This document shows, in pieces, positions 52,101 to 60,090 of a stretch of 64,000 nucleotides of DNA. The notes beneath the pieces are model-generated. The model did not search any database. It was not told where the DNA came from and saw only the letters and a program-made list of their open reading frames with translations. Made by a program: the position numbers and the translations under genes. How positions within the stretch are numbered: position 1 is the first letter of the stretch; every line of letters starts with the position of its first letter. Source of the stretch: Oscillibacter valericigenes Sjm18-20 (GTDB taxonomy: Bacteria; Bacillota; Clostridia; Oscillospirales; Oscillospiraceae); contig AP012044.1 of the NCBI GenBank assembly GCA_000283575.1, positions 806,001 through 870,000 on the forward strand. Direction: 5' to 3'.

Positions 52101-52392
52101 GAAGCTATCGTTCCTCCACGCCAAAAAGATTCTGGATTATTACAAAAAGCTCTGCTCCGGGCAGAGCGAGGTGTTTGCCGAACTGGCGGCGCAGTTCAAC
52201 GCTGAAACGCAGGACGGCAGCAACATGAAAGCCTATTCCGCACTGCTGGAGGCTGCCATTCAGAACCTTATCGGCAAAAAGCAGGCGATGGGCGTAGCCA
52301 GCCTGTTCAGCAAGGGCGGCACCACTATGCAGAAAGAATATTACGATGGCATCGAAGATTTTGAACTTATCAGTTTCTTGGTGCTGAAATAA
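49132..52392 (+). CDS. SNF2-family helicase with N-terminal PLD-like domain
   Basis: The 1086-residue protein has an N-terminal domain (residues about 1-190) resembling a phospholipase-D-like nuclease fold (SISINGTVDFTTEGLGL) with a degenerate HKD motif. It is followed by a superfamily 2 helicase core: Walker A ILADSVGLGKTFTAL (about 275), DESH (about 362), LMLSATPVNNR, and the C-lobe IATDCISEGQNLQ with IIQRFGRIDRIGS (about 785-830). Proteins of this build occur in phage-defence loci and may translocate on invading DNA. The gene is intact and 12 bases before the DUF4391 gene. Confidence 0.9.
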   Translation: MKPPKMIDNKRNGSVAGELREHIGKGSKLSIVTAYFTIYAFAELKKELLKVESVRMLFTDPVFIKNDDQSSREYYIEHPTEQAITGNQYEIKLRNEMCQASVARECAQWLEHKAQIKMFKAPNSAQPRLVYIDNGADSISINGTVDFTTEGLGLTPSSRVDSNLCMYGSDCTQQFLKMFDDLWNDDSAVEDIKNEVLRQVQVLYKENTPQFIYFVTLYHIFNQYLDELTEDHVMKTRTGIKKTEIWNKLYQFQKDGAIGIIEKIEKFGGCILADSVGLGKTFTALAVIKYYELRNDRVLVLAPKKLRENWSIYTLNDRRNLFSADRFHYDVLNHTDLSRESGKSGDIDLATVNWGNYDLVVIDESHNFRNNPPVKGHVTRYERLMNDIIRAGVKTRVLMLSATPVNNRMNDIKNQIAFITEGKNGAFSEVGIPSIGHVLRKAQLVFNRWSELPDEERTSDTFVEMMDLSYFKLLDTITIARSRKHIEKYYNIAEIGQFPKRLPPKNLYSGVDCKNEFPPIGDVNTLIKRLTLCVYSPLAYLLPEKRAEYSKRYDAQVGSGVFKQIDRESSLVNLMRVGILKRMESSIHSFALTVDKILRGIDHALSLADSKMLSEPADVSIGDIDLDDPELEDLAVGKSVKVLLQDMDLIRWKDDLLSDRENLERILRVAREVTPDRDEKLSDLKKLIADKVKNPLNGNNQKLVIFSAFADTANYLYTNLMPFLTGLGLTAAVVTGSGDNKTTLKIPSALRGRVKISDLNTVLTLFSPRSKNKDKIFPDVAGEIDVLIATDCISEGQNLQDCDYLVNYDIHWNPVRIIQRFGRIDRIGSTNQVIQLVNFWPMRDLDEYINLQQRVQGRMVLLDVSATGEENVIDDGGREMKDLEYRRKQLKSLQNQVVDLEDISGGISITDMTFNDFKTDLMGYLKDHKKELAQAPAGMYAVAQIPTELQSELAPGVIFTLRQVRGAAQTREQNALFPYYLLYVTQDGEVKLSFLHAKKILDYYKKLCSGQSEVFAELAAQFNAETQDGSNMKAYSALLEAAIQNLIGKKQAMGVASLFSKGGTTMQKEYYDGIEDFELISFLVLK

Positions 52393-52404
52393 GGGAGTGA
52401 GACC

Positions 52405-53109
52405 ATGTACGGTGCACTGAAAATTCCGGCGACCTGTAAAGTGGATAACGTGATTTACAAGAAGCTGTTTTATGAAAACGCTGACCTTTCGGCGGCGGGC
52501 AAAAAGCTCTTTACCGAAAATGTTGACAAAATCACATGGCGGTATTCCCTCAAACCGGATAACTGCTTTGTAAAGCCCTACAAAGACGAAGTGCGGGAAT
52601 ATGGCGAGGTAGAGATTATCGAGACGGCGCTGACCCGGCAGGCGGGAGAAAAGCGTATCGCAGAAATTATCATGCGCACGATTCCCTATCCCATGCTCCT
52701 TGTGCTGAAATATGAGGAAAGCGTTCAGCTTTGGGCGGCGCATCAGCGCAACAGCCAAAATGACAGCGAGAAAAATGTGCTGGAGGAGCCGGTCTGCACG
52801 GCATGGCTGGACAGCGCTGAACTCGAGAAACTGAGCGCGGCGCTGAATTTTCAGAAACTGCGGAACGGCAACTTTTATGAGTTGTACAGCGATATGGTAG
52901 ATGGAATTTCCATGTTCAATGCCCACCAGAGCGGCGTGGCAGAGGTCGCGAACGGTGACGAGGCGCGGGCGCTGCTGGCACAGCGGCAGGCCGCAGAAGC
53001 GAAAATCGCAGCCCTGCGCGCGGAGCTGAAAAAGGAAACTCAGTTCAACCGCAAGGTGGAACTCAATATGGAGATTAAGAGATTGGAGAAAGGATCGGGT
53101 GAATTTTAA
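52405..53109 (+). CDS. DUF4391 protein
   Basis: The 234-residue protein begins MYGALKIPATCKVDNVIYKK and carries the DUF4391 core (AEIIMRTIPYPMLLVLKYEE), then a C-terminal coiled coil (RQAAEAKIAALRAELKKETQ to NMEIKRLEKG). DUF4391 genes are typically paired with SNF2 helicase and type III restriction-modification genes. Their role is unknown. It overlaps the start of the next gene by one base. The last about 60 bases of this gene are duplicated at 53726-53783. Confidence 0.82.
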   Translation: MYGALKIPATCKVDNVIYKKLFYENADLSAAGKKLFTENVDKITWRYSLKPDNCFVKPYKDEVREYGEVEIIETALTRQAGEKRIAEIIMRTIPYPMLLVLKYEESVQLWAAHQRNSQNDSEKNVLEEPVCTAWLDSAELEKLSAALNFQKLRNGNFYELYSDMVDGISMFNAHQSGVAEVANGDEARALLAQRQAAEAKIAALRAELKKETQFNRKVELNMEIKRLEKGSGEF

Positions 53110-53648
53110 TGAATGGAAAAGCTCAGGCGATGCAGGAAATAGAAGAGTTTTTTAAAAGCGAAGAAAAAGGAATTCTCGTTACGGGAACACATCAATTTAA
53201 GAAGCACATTATCGCTATGGCAATGATCGAGAAGTGTTACAAAAATGCCCATGTCTTATTTCGAATCAACGGGCTTCAAAACATAACTGGCAATTCATTT
53301 CTTGGCTGTGTCGGCGTTGAAAAACAACCAAAGGCCGGTGAGCAGATTCGAATTGGTCATAACTATTATGAATTTGATAGCTTATTTAATCGTGGAACGT
53401 GGTCAAAGACAAGCGATCAATTTGATTTTGCCATTTGCTATCCGATCGATGCTCTGGCGCGAAAGAAAGATAATGAGCCCATTGAAAATTTATGTCGTTG
53501 GAAAAGGATTGAGAAGATATTCCTTTGCTCGTGGACAGATGGCGACGAATATGATTATCCGTTTTTTAGTGAATATTATGACCGACATGTGATTTATGAT
53601 GCAGAAGAAGATGATCCCGCTTATCACAAACGCGTCTTAGGAAAATGA
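53109..53648 (+). CDS. Unknown protein inserted between DUF4391 and Mod
   Basis: The 179-residue soluble protein contains GILVTGTHQFKKHIIAMAMI and LCSWTDGDEYDYPFFSEYYD. The first motif looks vaguely like a P-loop but lacks GKT/S, so ATP binding is not supported. Codon usage is more AT-rich than its neighbours, which points to separate acquisition. No family is recognised. Confidence 0.55.
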   Translation: MNGKAQAMQEIEEFFKSEEKGILVTGTHQFKKHIIAMAMIEKCYKNAHVLFRINGLQNITGNSFLGCVGVEKQPKAGEQIRIGHNYYEFDSLFNRGTWSKTSDQFDFAICYPIDALARKKDNEPIENLCRWKRIEKIFLCSWTDGDEYDYPFFSEYYDRHVIYDAEEDDPAYHKRVLGK

Positions 53649-53659
53649 AAGAGCGGCTC

Positions 53660-53786
53660 TCGTAAATGACTTAACGGGTAATCCGAGGATATTTTGAAGG
53701 ACAACAATGCGGCGCTACAGCGTTGAAAAAGGAAACCAAGTTCAACCGCAAGGTAGAACTGAATATAGAGATTAAGAGATTGGAGG
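53660..53786 (+). repeat. Scar with copies of the mod start and the DUF4391 gene end
   Basis: The first about 60 bases (ACTTAACGGGTAATCCGAGG onward) nearly repeat the first codons of mod at 54545. The next about 58 bases (AAAGGAAACCAAGTTCAACC onward) nearly repeat the end of the DUF4391 gene at 53033. The two pieces are fused in reversed order relative to the genes. It is a rearrangement scar and not a gene. Confidence 0.8.
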
Positions 53787-53795
53787 CCACTTGCC

Positions 53796-54540
53796 ATGCC
53801 AGATAAGAAAAAACATAATATAAAATGTTTTTTTGCCTGCGGCAAACCATGGTATCAGAAGTGGTGGATCTATGTCATTATAGTTTTAACTGACATTACG
53901 CTCATAGCAATACCTTTTCTAATTAATTGCGCTTATATGAATGGCAGAAGTTTACCAGAGCCTAATACGTATTTTACAGCAGGAGATTGGCTATCTTTTT
54001 ATGGCACAATCCTTGGAGCGTTGGCTACGATAATTGTGTTAGTTATTACACTTACGCATAACAGAAAAATTATGCAGATCAACATGAAAGAACAACGCAT
54101 TAGGGAAAAAGAAACAAATTGCGGATGATATATTAGATGTTGTCCTGTTAAAAAAATATGGAGATACATTCTTTTCCAACGACAAATCACTACTGTTGTT
54201 TATGCAAGACATAAACGCTGTATACTTTGAGACTTTAGCAAGAGTGCCATTAGATGCAGAAGACCAATCAAATAAAGCAAAATTTTACAGAGAAATATAC
54301 AAAATCCATGAACAGTATATGGAAGCAATTAAAAGTCTAAATATATCTACGCCCTCAAATATGGAAGAGGCGAAAAGTACTAAAGGTGAAATAGATAAGT
54401 GCAAAAATGCCATAGTTCATATAAAAAATGAGCATCAAACGGATCTGTGGTTCCTTGAAAAGGGCTTATGCTTTAGTGTAAATGAAAAAATGAATTCGGA
54501 AATTGATAAATTATATGGAATAAAGGAGGCCACAAAATGA
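53796..54540 (+). pseudogene. Small membrane protein gene with +1 frameshift
   Basis: The first 110 codons encode two membrane segments (IYVIIVLTDITLIAIPFLI and GTILGALATIIVLVITLTH) and then a basic coiled coil ending at TGA 54128. In the next frame the coding continues (KKQIADDILDVVLLKKYGD, to FLEKGLCFSVNEKM and KLYGIKEATK) up to the mod start. Frames join near GGGAAAAAGAAAC (about 54105): one A fewer would restore a protein of about 245 residues. It resembles small two-TM defence-associated proteins with a cytoplasmic helical domain. It is AT-rich, like the gene at 53109. Confidence 0.7.
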
Positions 54541-56507
54541 CAACACTTAACGGACAATCCGAGGATATTTTGGAGGACAATATTGCGGCGCTGCGGGAGC
54601 TGTTTCCGGAGGTGTGCTGCGAGGAAAAGATCGACTTTGATAAGCTCAAGCAGGTGTTGGGGGACTACACCGAGGACAGTGCCGAGCGGTACAACTTTAC
54701 ATGGAACGGCAAGGGACAAGCTTTGCGGCTTTCCCAGACGCCGTCAATGGGAACGCTGCGCCCCTGCAAAGAGGAGAGTAAAAACTGGGATGACACGCAG
54801 AACCTTTACATCGAGGGCGACAATCTGGAAGTTCTGAAGCTTCTGCAAAAGAGCTACCACGGCAAGGTGAAAATGATCTACATCGACCCGCCGTACAACA
54901 CCGGCGGCGACTTTGTGTATCCCGATGACTTTTCCGACAGTATTGAGAACTACAAGGAAATTACCGGGCAGGTGGATGCCGAGGGCCGCAAGCTCAGCAC
55001 CAACAGCGAGGCTAACGGCCGCTATCACACCGACTGGCTGAATATGATGTACCCGCGATTGAGGCTGGCAAGAAACCTGCTGACCGATGATGGCGTGATT
55101 TTTATTAGTATTGATGATAACGAGATTAATAATTTACGAAAAGTATGTGATGAAGTATTTGGTGAGTCTGCATTTCTGGCATCTTTTGTCTGGAAAAGAA
55201 GATCTTTTTCTGCAATGGATACGAGCAACTGCTCAACAGATCACGAGTATGTTCTGGCGTATTATGCACAATCATTTATTCCCTTTAATGGAACGGAAAA
55301 AGATTATAAAGGATATTCGAACCCTGATAATGACCCACGCGGTCCATGGACAACGGGTGACTTAACAGTTGGCATGAATGGCGATATGCGTCCAAATCAG
55401 TTTTATGATTTGACAGATCCTAAAACCGGGAAAGTATATAAACCGAATTATAACCGGGTGTGGTCTTACATTCCAGAATCGATGGATGAACTGATTAAAG
55501 ATAATCGCATTGTGTTTCCTGATGATACGAATCAGAGGCCAATGAAAAAGCGTTTTGCCTCAGAATTAAAAGCGGGTGTAAATCCTTTTTCAACATGGAT
55601 GGATTGCGTTGGAATGAACACTGAGGGAACACGATCTATTAACTCAATATTTGGAGCAACGCTTTTTAACTATTCTAAGCCGATTTCCTTGTGCTATAAC
55701 CTTATAAAACAAGCTGCACATAATAATTCCATTATCCTCGACTTTTTCTCTGGCTCTGCCACCACTGCCCATGCCGTGATGCAGCTCAACGCTGAGGACG
55801 GCGGCAATCGCAAATTCATCATGGTACAGTTGCCGGAGCCCTGCGCTGAGGGCACAGAAGCCGCCAAAGCAGGGTACAAAAACATCTGCGAGATCGGCAA
55901 GGAGCGCATCCGCCGGGCAGGCGAAAAAATCAAAGCCGAAAATGAAGCAAAAAGCGATATGCCGTTATTGGAAACTGATGCGGACATGACACTATTTGCC
56001 GCTGCAGCCGCAAAGGGGCCGGCAGGCATTTCTGCGGTCAAGCCGCTTTTCAAAAGAGTTGATGACAGCGTTCATTATCTCGACATCGGCTTTAAGGACT
56101 TCAAGCTGGACACCTCCAACCTGAAAAAGTGGCAGCCGGACGCCGACGATCTGGAGACCTCTCTGTTCGACAGCATCAGCAACTATGTAGATGACCGCAC
56201 CGAGCTGGATGTGGTCTATGAGATTATGCTCAAAATGGGCCTTGACCTGACCTGGCCGCTGGAAACGCGCAACTACGGCGGCAAGAACGTCTATTCCATT
56301 GGCATGGGCGCACTGATGATCTGCCTGGACGACCATATTACCCCCGACGTTGCTGAAGGCATGGTATCGCTCCATAAAGAGCTTGCCCCGGAAACTTGGA
56401 AAGTCGTGTTCAAGGACAACGGCTTTGCCGATGACAGCGCCAAGGTCAACATCAAAGAAATCCTCAAATGTGCCGACCTCGACGAGGACGCATTCACAAC
56501 CGTGTGA
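54537..56507 (+). CDS. mod: Type III restriction-modification methyltransferase (Mod)
   Basis: The 656-residue beta-class adenine methyltransferase has catalytic motif IV DPPYNTGGDFVY (about residues 116-127) before SAM-binding motif I DFFSGSATTAHAV (about 401-413). The variable middle holds the target recognition domain (about 200-370). That middle part (DNA 55080-55730) is clearly more AT-rich than the flanks, suggesting a swapped specificity domain. Mod recognises an asymmetric site and protects it, and it is required for Res activity. GGAGG lies 8 bases upstream. Confidence 0.94.
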   Translation: MTTLNGQSEDILEDNIAALRELFPEVCCEEKIDFDKLKQVLGDYTEDSAERYNFTWNGKGQALRLSQTPSMGTLRPCKEESKNWDDTQNLYIEGDNLEVLKLLQKSYHGKVKMIYIDPPYNTGGDFVYPDDFSDSIENYKEITGQVDAEGRKLSTNSEANGRYHTDWLNMMYPRLRLARNLLTDDGVIFISIDDNEINNLRKVCDEVFGESAFLASFVWKRRSFSAMDTSNCSTDHEYVLAYYAQSFIPFNGTEKDYKGYSNPDNDPRGPWTTGDLTVGMNGDMRPNQFYDLTDPKTGKVYKPNYNRVWSYIPESMDELIKDNRIVFPDDTNQRPMKKRFASELKAGVNPFSTWMDCVGMNTEGTRSINSIFGATLFNYSKPISLCYNLIKQAAHNNSIILDFFSGSATTAHAVMQLNAEDGGNRKFIMVQLPEPCAEGTEAAKAGYKNICEIGKERIRRAGEKIKAENEAKSDMPLLETDADMTLFAAAAAKGPAGISAVKPLFKRVDDSVHYLDIGFKDFKLDTSNLKKWQPDADDLETSLFDSISNYVDDRTELDVVYEIMLKMGLDLTWPLETRNYGGKNVYSIGMGALMICLDDHITPDVAEGMVSLHKELAPETWKVVFKDNGFADDSAKVNIKEILKCADLDEDAFTTV

Positions 56508-56517
56508 GGCGTGGAGT

Positions 56518-56913
56518 ATGAAAAGAGATATGGAGCTAATTAGGAAGATACTGTTTAAAATTGAAGAGATCTTCCCAGCAGGGCGGCTGGTAATAGATGG
56601 CCCAAATATTGAAGGGTACGACATGGCAACAATTGCTGACCATTGTCAACTTATGTATGAATCCGGTCTAATTAATGCCTATAAGCCAGTCCGAGGAGGT
56701 CAAGGTGCAAAGGTGCATTCTTACTCGATAGGAAATCTTACAAGCGAAGGATATGACTTGCTGGATAAAATACGAGAAGATACTGTCTGGAATAAAACAA
56801 AAACCGCAATCAAGGGAAAAGGATTGCCGCTTATAGTTGATGTTATAAAAGATATTTCATCAGCCATTATTTCCTCGATGGTTGAAGGGGCTGTGAAGGG
56901 ACTAAAAACATGA
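56518..56913 (+). CDS. DUF2513 protein
   Basis: The 131-residue protein starts MKRDMELIRKILFKIEEIF and contains EGYDMATIADHCQLMYESGLI and LTSEGYDLLDKIREDTVWNK, the DUF2513 winged-helix-like pattern. It lies between mod and res and overlaps the res start by four bases (ATGA). DUF2513 proteins are frequent in phages and defence loci. The function is unknown. Confidence 0.8.
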   Translation: MKRDMELIRKILFKIEEIFPAGRLVIDGPNIEGYDMATIADHCQLMYESGLINAYKPVRGGQGAKVHSYSIGNLTSEGYDLLDKIREDTVWNKTKTAIKGKGLPLIVDVIKDISSAIISSMVEGAVKGLKT

Positions 56914-59885
56914 AACTACAATTTGACGCAAACCTTCAATATCAGGAGCAGGCGGTTTCGGCGGTGGTCGATCTCTTTCGCGGGCAGACGCCCAAGCAGT
57001 CCAACTTTACTGTTTCCGCCTACGCCGGGCAGATTGGCATGGAGGACACCAACCACGGCATCGGCAACAAGCTGGAGCTGACCGAAGACGAGCTTCTCAC
57101 CAATTTGCAGGCGGTACAGCTCCGCAACGGTCTGCCCCAGACCAAGGCGCTGAAAAAGAATACATACGATTTTGACGTGGAGATGGAAACCGGCACCGGC
57201 AAAACCTATGTATACTTGCGTACCATTTTTGAGCTGAACAAGGCTTATGGTTTTTCTAAGTTCGTCATTGTGGTGCCCAGCATTGCCATCAAAGAGGGCG
57301 TCTACAAGAACCTGCAAATCACGCAGGAGCACTTCGGCAATCTTTACGACAACACGGTGTACGACTACTTCATCTACGACAGCAACAAGTTGGAGCAGGT
57401 GCGTTCCTTTGCTGTCAGTGACCATATTTCTATTATGGTCATCAACATCGACGCCTTTCGCAAAAGCTTTGACGACCCAGACAAGGAGAGCAAGGCAAAC
57501 ATCATTCACCGCCAGAACGACAAGCTCAACGGGATGCGCCCCATTGAGCTGATTCAGGAAACACGCCCCTTTGTGATTGTGGACGAGCCTCAGTCGGTAG
57601 AGGGCAAGGGCGCAGTGGCTTCCAAAAAGGCCATGACTTCTCTGAACGCCCTGTGCACTCTGCGCTACTCCGCCACCCATGTGGTGAAGCACAATCTGGT
57701 CTACAAGCTGGACGCAGTGGACGCCTTTGACATGGAGCTGGTGAAGCAGATCGAGGTGGCCAGCTTTGAGAGCGTGGATTATCACAACAATGCCTACATG
57801 AAACTCCTTTCCGTGGACAATAAAAAATCGCCGATCACGGCGAAAATTGAGATGGACTGCGAAATCAACGGCAGTGTTAAGCGTAAGCCGGTGACCGTGC
57901 GCCAGAGCGACGATTTGTCCGAAAAGAAGCTGGGCAACCGCGCGATTTATGAGGGTTACATCGTCGACGAAATCTACTGCGAGCAAGGCAACGAATATGT
58001 CAGCTTCTCCACCAAACCGACCATCCTGCGTATCGGTGAGACCGTAGGCGACATTGACGACCTTGCCATCAAGGAGCAGCAGATTCGCAAGACCATTGAG
58101 GAGCATCTGAATAAAGAATTGGCGCTAAACCATCGCGGCATCAAGGTGCTGAGCCTGTTCTTCATCGACCGGGTAGCAAACTATCGCTATTACGACAAGG
58201 ACGGCACTGCCCATCAAGGCCCCTACGCCGAGATTTTCGAGCGTAACTACAAGGAACTCATCCAGCGACCCAAGTACCGCACCCTGTTTCAGGATGTGGA
58301 CGTGGACACCCCGGTGGGAAAGGTACACGGCGGCTATTTCTCAGTGGATAAGAAAGGCACTCTGAAAGACACAAACGGCACCACCTCCGCCGATGACGAC
58401 ACCTACAATCTGATTATGAAGGATAAAGAGCGGCTGCTGTCCTTTGAAAGCCCGCTGCGCTTTATCTTCTCTCACTCTGCTTTGCGCGAGGGCTGGGATA
58501 ACCCCAACGTGTTCCAGATCTGCACGCTGAACGAAACCAAGAGCGATGTAAAAAAGCGGCAGGAAATCGGGCGCGGCCTGCGCCTGTGCGTCAACCAGAA
58601 CGGTGAACGCCAGCACGGATTTGCCATCAACACACTGACGGTCATGGCGAATGAGAGCTACGATGTTTTTGCTAAGAAGCTGCAGAGCGAGTACGAGACA
58701 GACGAGGGCATTCGTTTCGGCGTGCTGGAAAGCCACAGCTTTGCCAATATCCCGGTCAAGCAGGCGGACGGCAGCGTGGCCTACCTCGGCATGGAGAAGT
58801 CGGAGCTGATTTATCATGCGTTCCGGGATTGCGGCTATATCGACGGCAAGGATCAGGTGACCGACACGCTGAAAGTGGCGCTGAAGAATAATACCCTCAC
58901 TGTGCCGGAAGCAGTGGCCGAGCAGAAGGACGCCATTGCGGCAGTCTGTAAGAAGGCCAGCGGAAACCTGAATATCAAGCCTGCGGCGGACAAGCGCGTG
59001 GTCGCGCTGAACAAAGAGCTGTTTTTGGGCGAGGATTTCCGGGCGCTGTGGGATAAAATCAAGTACAAGACCACCTACCGGGTGGACTTTGATTCCGAAG
59101 AACTGATTCAAAAATGCTGCGACAATCTGCAGATGAACCTGAACGTGGGCGCGGCCAAATTGGTGTATTCCAAGGCCAAGGTCAGCGTAACGGAGGGCGG
59201 CGTAAATGCCGCCGAAACGCAGCGGCTTTCGGTACTCGCTGCGGACGGAAAAGAGAACCTGCCGGATATCGTGACCTATCTGCAAAACCGCACCAACCTT
59301 ACCCGCCGCACCATTGTGGAGATTCTCACCCGCAGCAAGACTCTGCCACTGTTCAAAAAGAACCCACAGGCATACATGGAGGACGCCGCAAAAACAATTG
59401 CCTCTATGATGCGGCTGCTAATCGTGGACGGCATTAAGTACACTAAACTTGGGGACAGCGAATTCTATGCGCAGGAGCTGTTCGATTCCGAGGAGCTGAC
59501 CGGCTACCTGAACCGCAATATGATCGAAAGCCACCGCAGTGTTTACAACTATGTGGTCTACGACAGTGAGGTGGAGCGTAGCTTTGCCGAAAGGTTTGAA
59601 GGCAGCGAAAGCGTCAAAGTCTATGCCAAGCTGCCAGACTGGTTCAAGATTGCAACGCCGCTGGGCAGCTATAACCCTGACTGGGCTGTGGTCATTGAGG
59701 ATAACGGACTGAATAAGCTCTATTTCGTGGTTGAAACAAAGGGCAATATTCTGGCCGACGCGCTGCGCCCCACGGAGAGCGCCAAGATTCGCTGCGGCGA
59801 AAAGCACTTTGCAGCACTGGGTCAGGGCGTAAAATTTGTGAAAGCAGATGCCTATGAAAGATTCATAGAGCAATCTGTGGAATAA
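56910..59885 (+). CDS. res: Type III restriction endonuclease (Res)
   Basis: The 991-residue protein has Walker A ETGTGKTYVYL (about residues 92-102), DEPQ in place of DEAD (VIVDEPQSVEG, about 223), motif VI RQEIGRGLRLCV (about 549-560) and a C-terminal PD-(D/E)xK nuclease (NPDWAVVIED to VVETKGN, about 920-945). Together with Mod it cuts unmodified DNA after ATP-driven sliding. Full length and intact. Terminator at 59981 follows. Confidence 0.94.
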   Translation: MKLQFDANLQYQEQAVSAVVDLFRGQTPKQSNFTVSAYAGQIGMEDTNHGIGNKLELTEDELLTNLQAVQLRNGLPQTKALKKNTYDFDVEMETGTGKTYVYLRTIFELNKAYGFSKFVIVVPSIAIKEGVYKNLQITQEHFGNLYDNTVYDYFIYDSNKLEQVRSFAVSDHISIMVINIDAFRKSFDDPDKESKANIIHRQNDKLNGMRPIELIQETRPFVIVDEPQSVEGKGAVASKKAMTSLNALCTLRYSATHVVKHNLVYKLDAVDAFDMELVKQIEVASFESVDYHNNAYMKLLSVDNKKSPITAKIEMDCEINGSVKRKPVTVRQSDDLSEKKLGNRAIYEGYIVDEIYCEQGNEYVSFSTKPTILRIGETVGDIDDLAIKEQQIRKTIEEHLNKELALNHRGIKVLSLFFIDRVANYRYYDKDGTAHQGPYAEIFERNYKELIQRPKYRTLFQDVDVDTPVGKVHGGYFSVDKKGTLKDTNGTTSADDDTYNLIMKDKERLLSFESPLRFIFSHSALREGWDNPNVFQICTLNETKSDVKKRQEIGRGLRLCVNQNGERQHGFAINTLTVMANESYDVFAKKLQSEYETDEGIRFGVLESHSFANIPVKQADGSVAYLGMEKSELIYHAFRDCGYIDGKDQVTDTLKVALKNNTLTVPEAVAEQKDAIAAVCKKASGNLNIKPAADKRVVALNKELFLGEDFRALWDKIKYKTTYRVDFDSEELIQKCCDNLQMNLNVGAAKLVYSKAKVSVTEGGVNAAETQRLSVLAADGKENLPDIVTYLQNRTNLTRRTIVEILTRSKTLPLFKKNPQAYMEDAAKTIASMMRLLIVDGIKYTKLGDSEFYAQELFDSEELTGYLNRNMIESHRSVYNYVVYDSEVERSFAERFEGSESVKVYAKLPDWFKIATPLGSYNPDWAVVIEDNGLNKLYFVVETKGNILADALRPTESAKIRCGEKHFAALGQGVKFVKADAYERFIEQSVE

Positions 59886-59980
59886 TTTAAAATGTTTTTT
59901 GAGAACAAACCTATGAAATCCAGGTCTATCCCAAATTGTGTTTAAACTCCAAACAAAGAAGCAGAACAGAGCAAATTTTA

Positions 59981-60012
59981 AGGCGGCAGCGGACAAGCCG
60001 CTGCCGCCTTTT
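59981..60012. terminator. Strong terminator between res and the minus-strand operon
   Basis: AGGCGGCAGCGG, loop ACAA, CCGCTGCCGCCT then TTTT gives a GC-rich stem of about 11 pairs with a T-run, at the end of the defence operon. On the minus strand the upstream A/T context is weaker. Confidence 0.85.
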
Positions 60013-60090
60013 CCTCATCATATCCCAGGGCGATAATCGTCACGTGACCCGGTATAAGCTTGCTTTTTAGCTGGATTCCGCAGCCGGCGT

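Noticed and set aside
54100..54130. Programmed -1 frameshift in the two-TM gene
   Set aside because: The needed shift is +1, and the A-run is not in phase with a known slippery heptamer.
56916..58106. 396-codon minus-strand frame inside res
   Set aside because: It is a shadow of the Res coding frame with no ribosome binding site; the plus-strand gene has full helicase and nuclease motifs.
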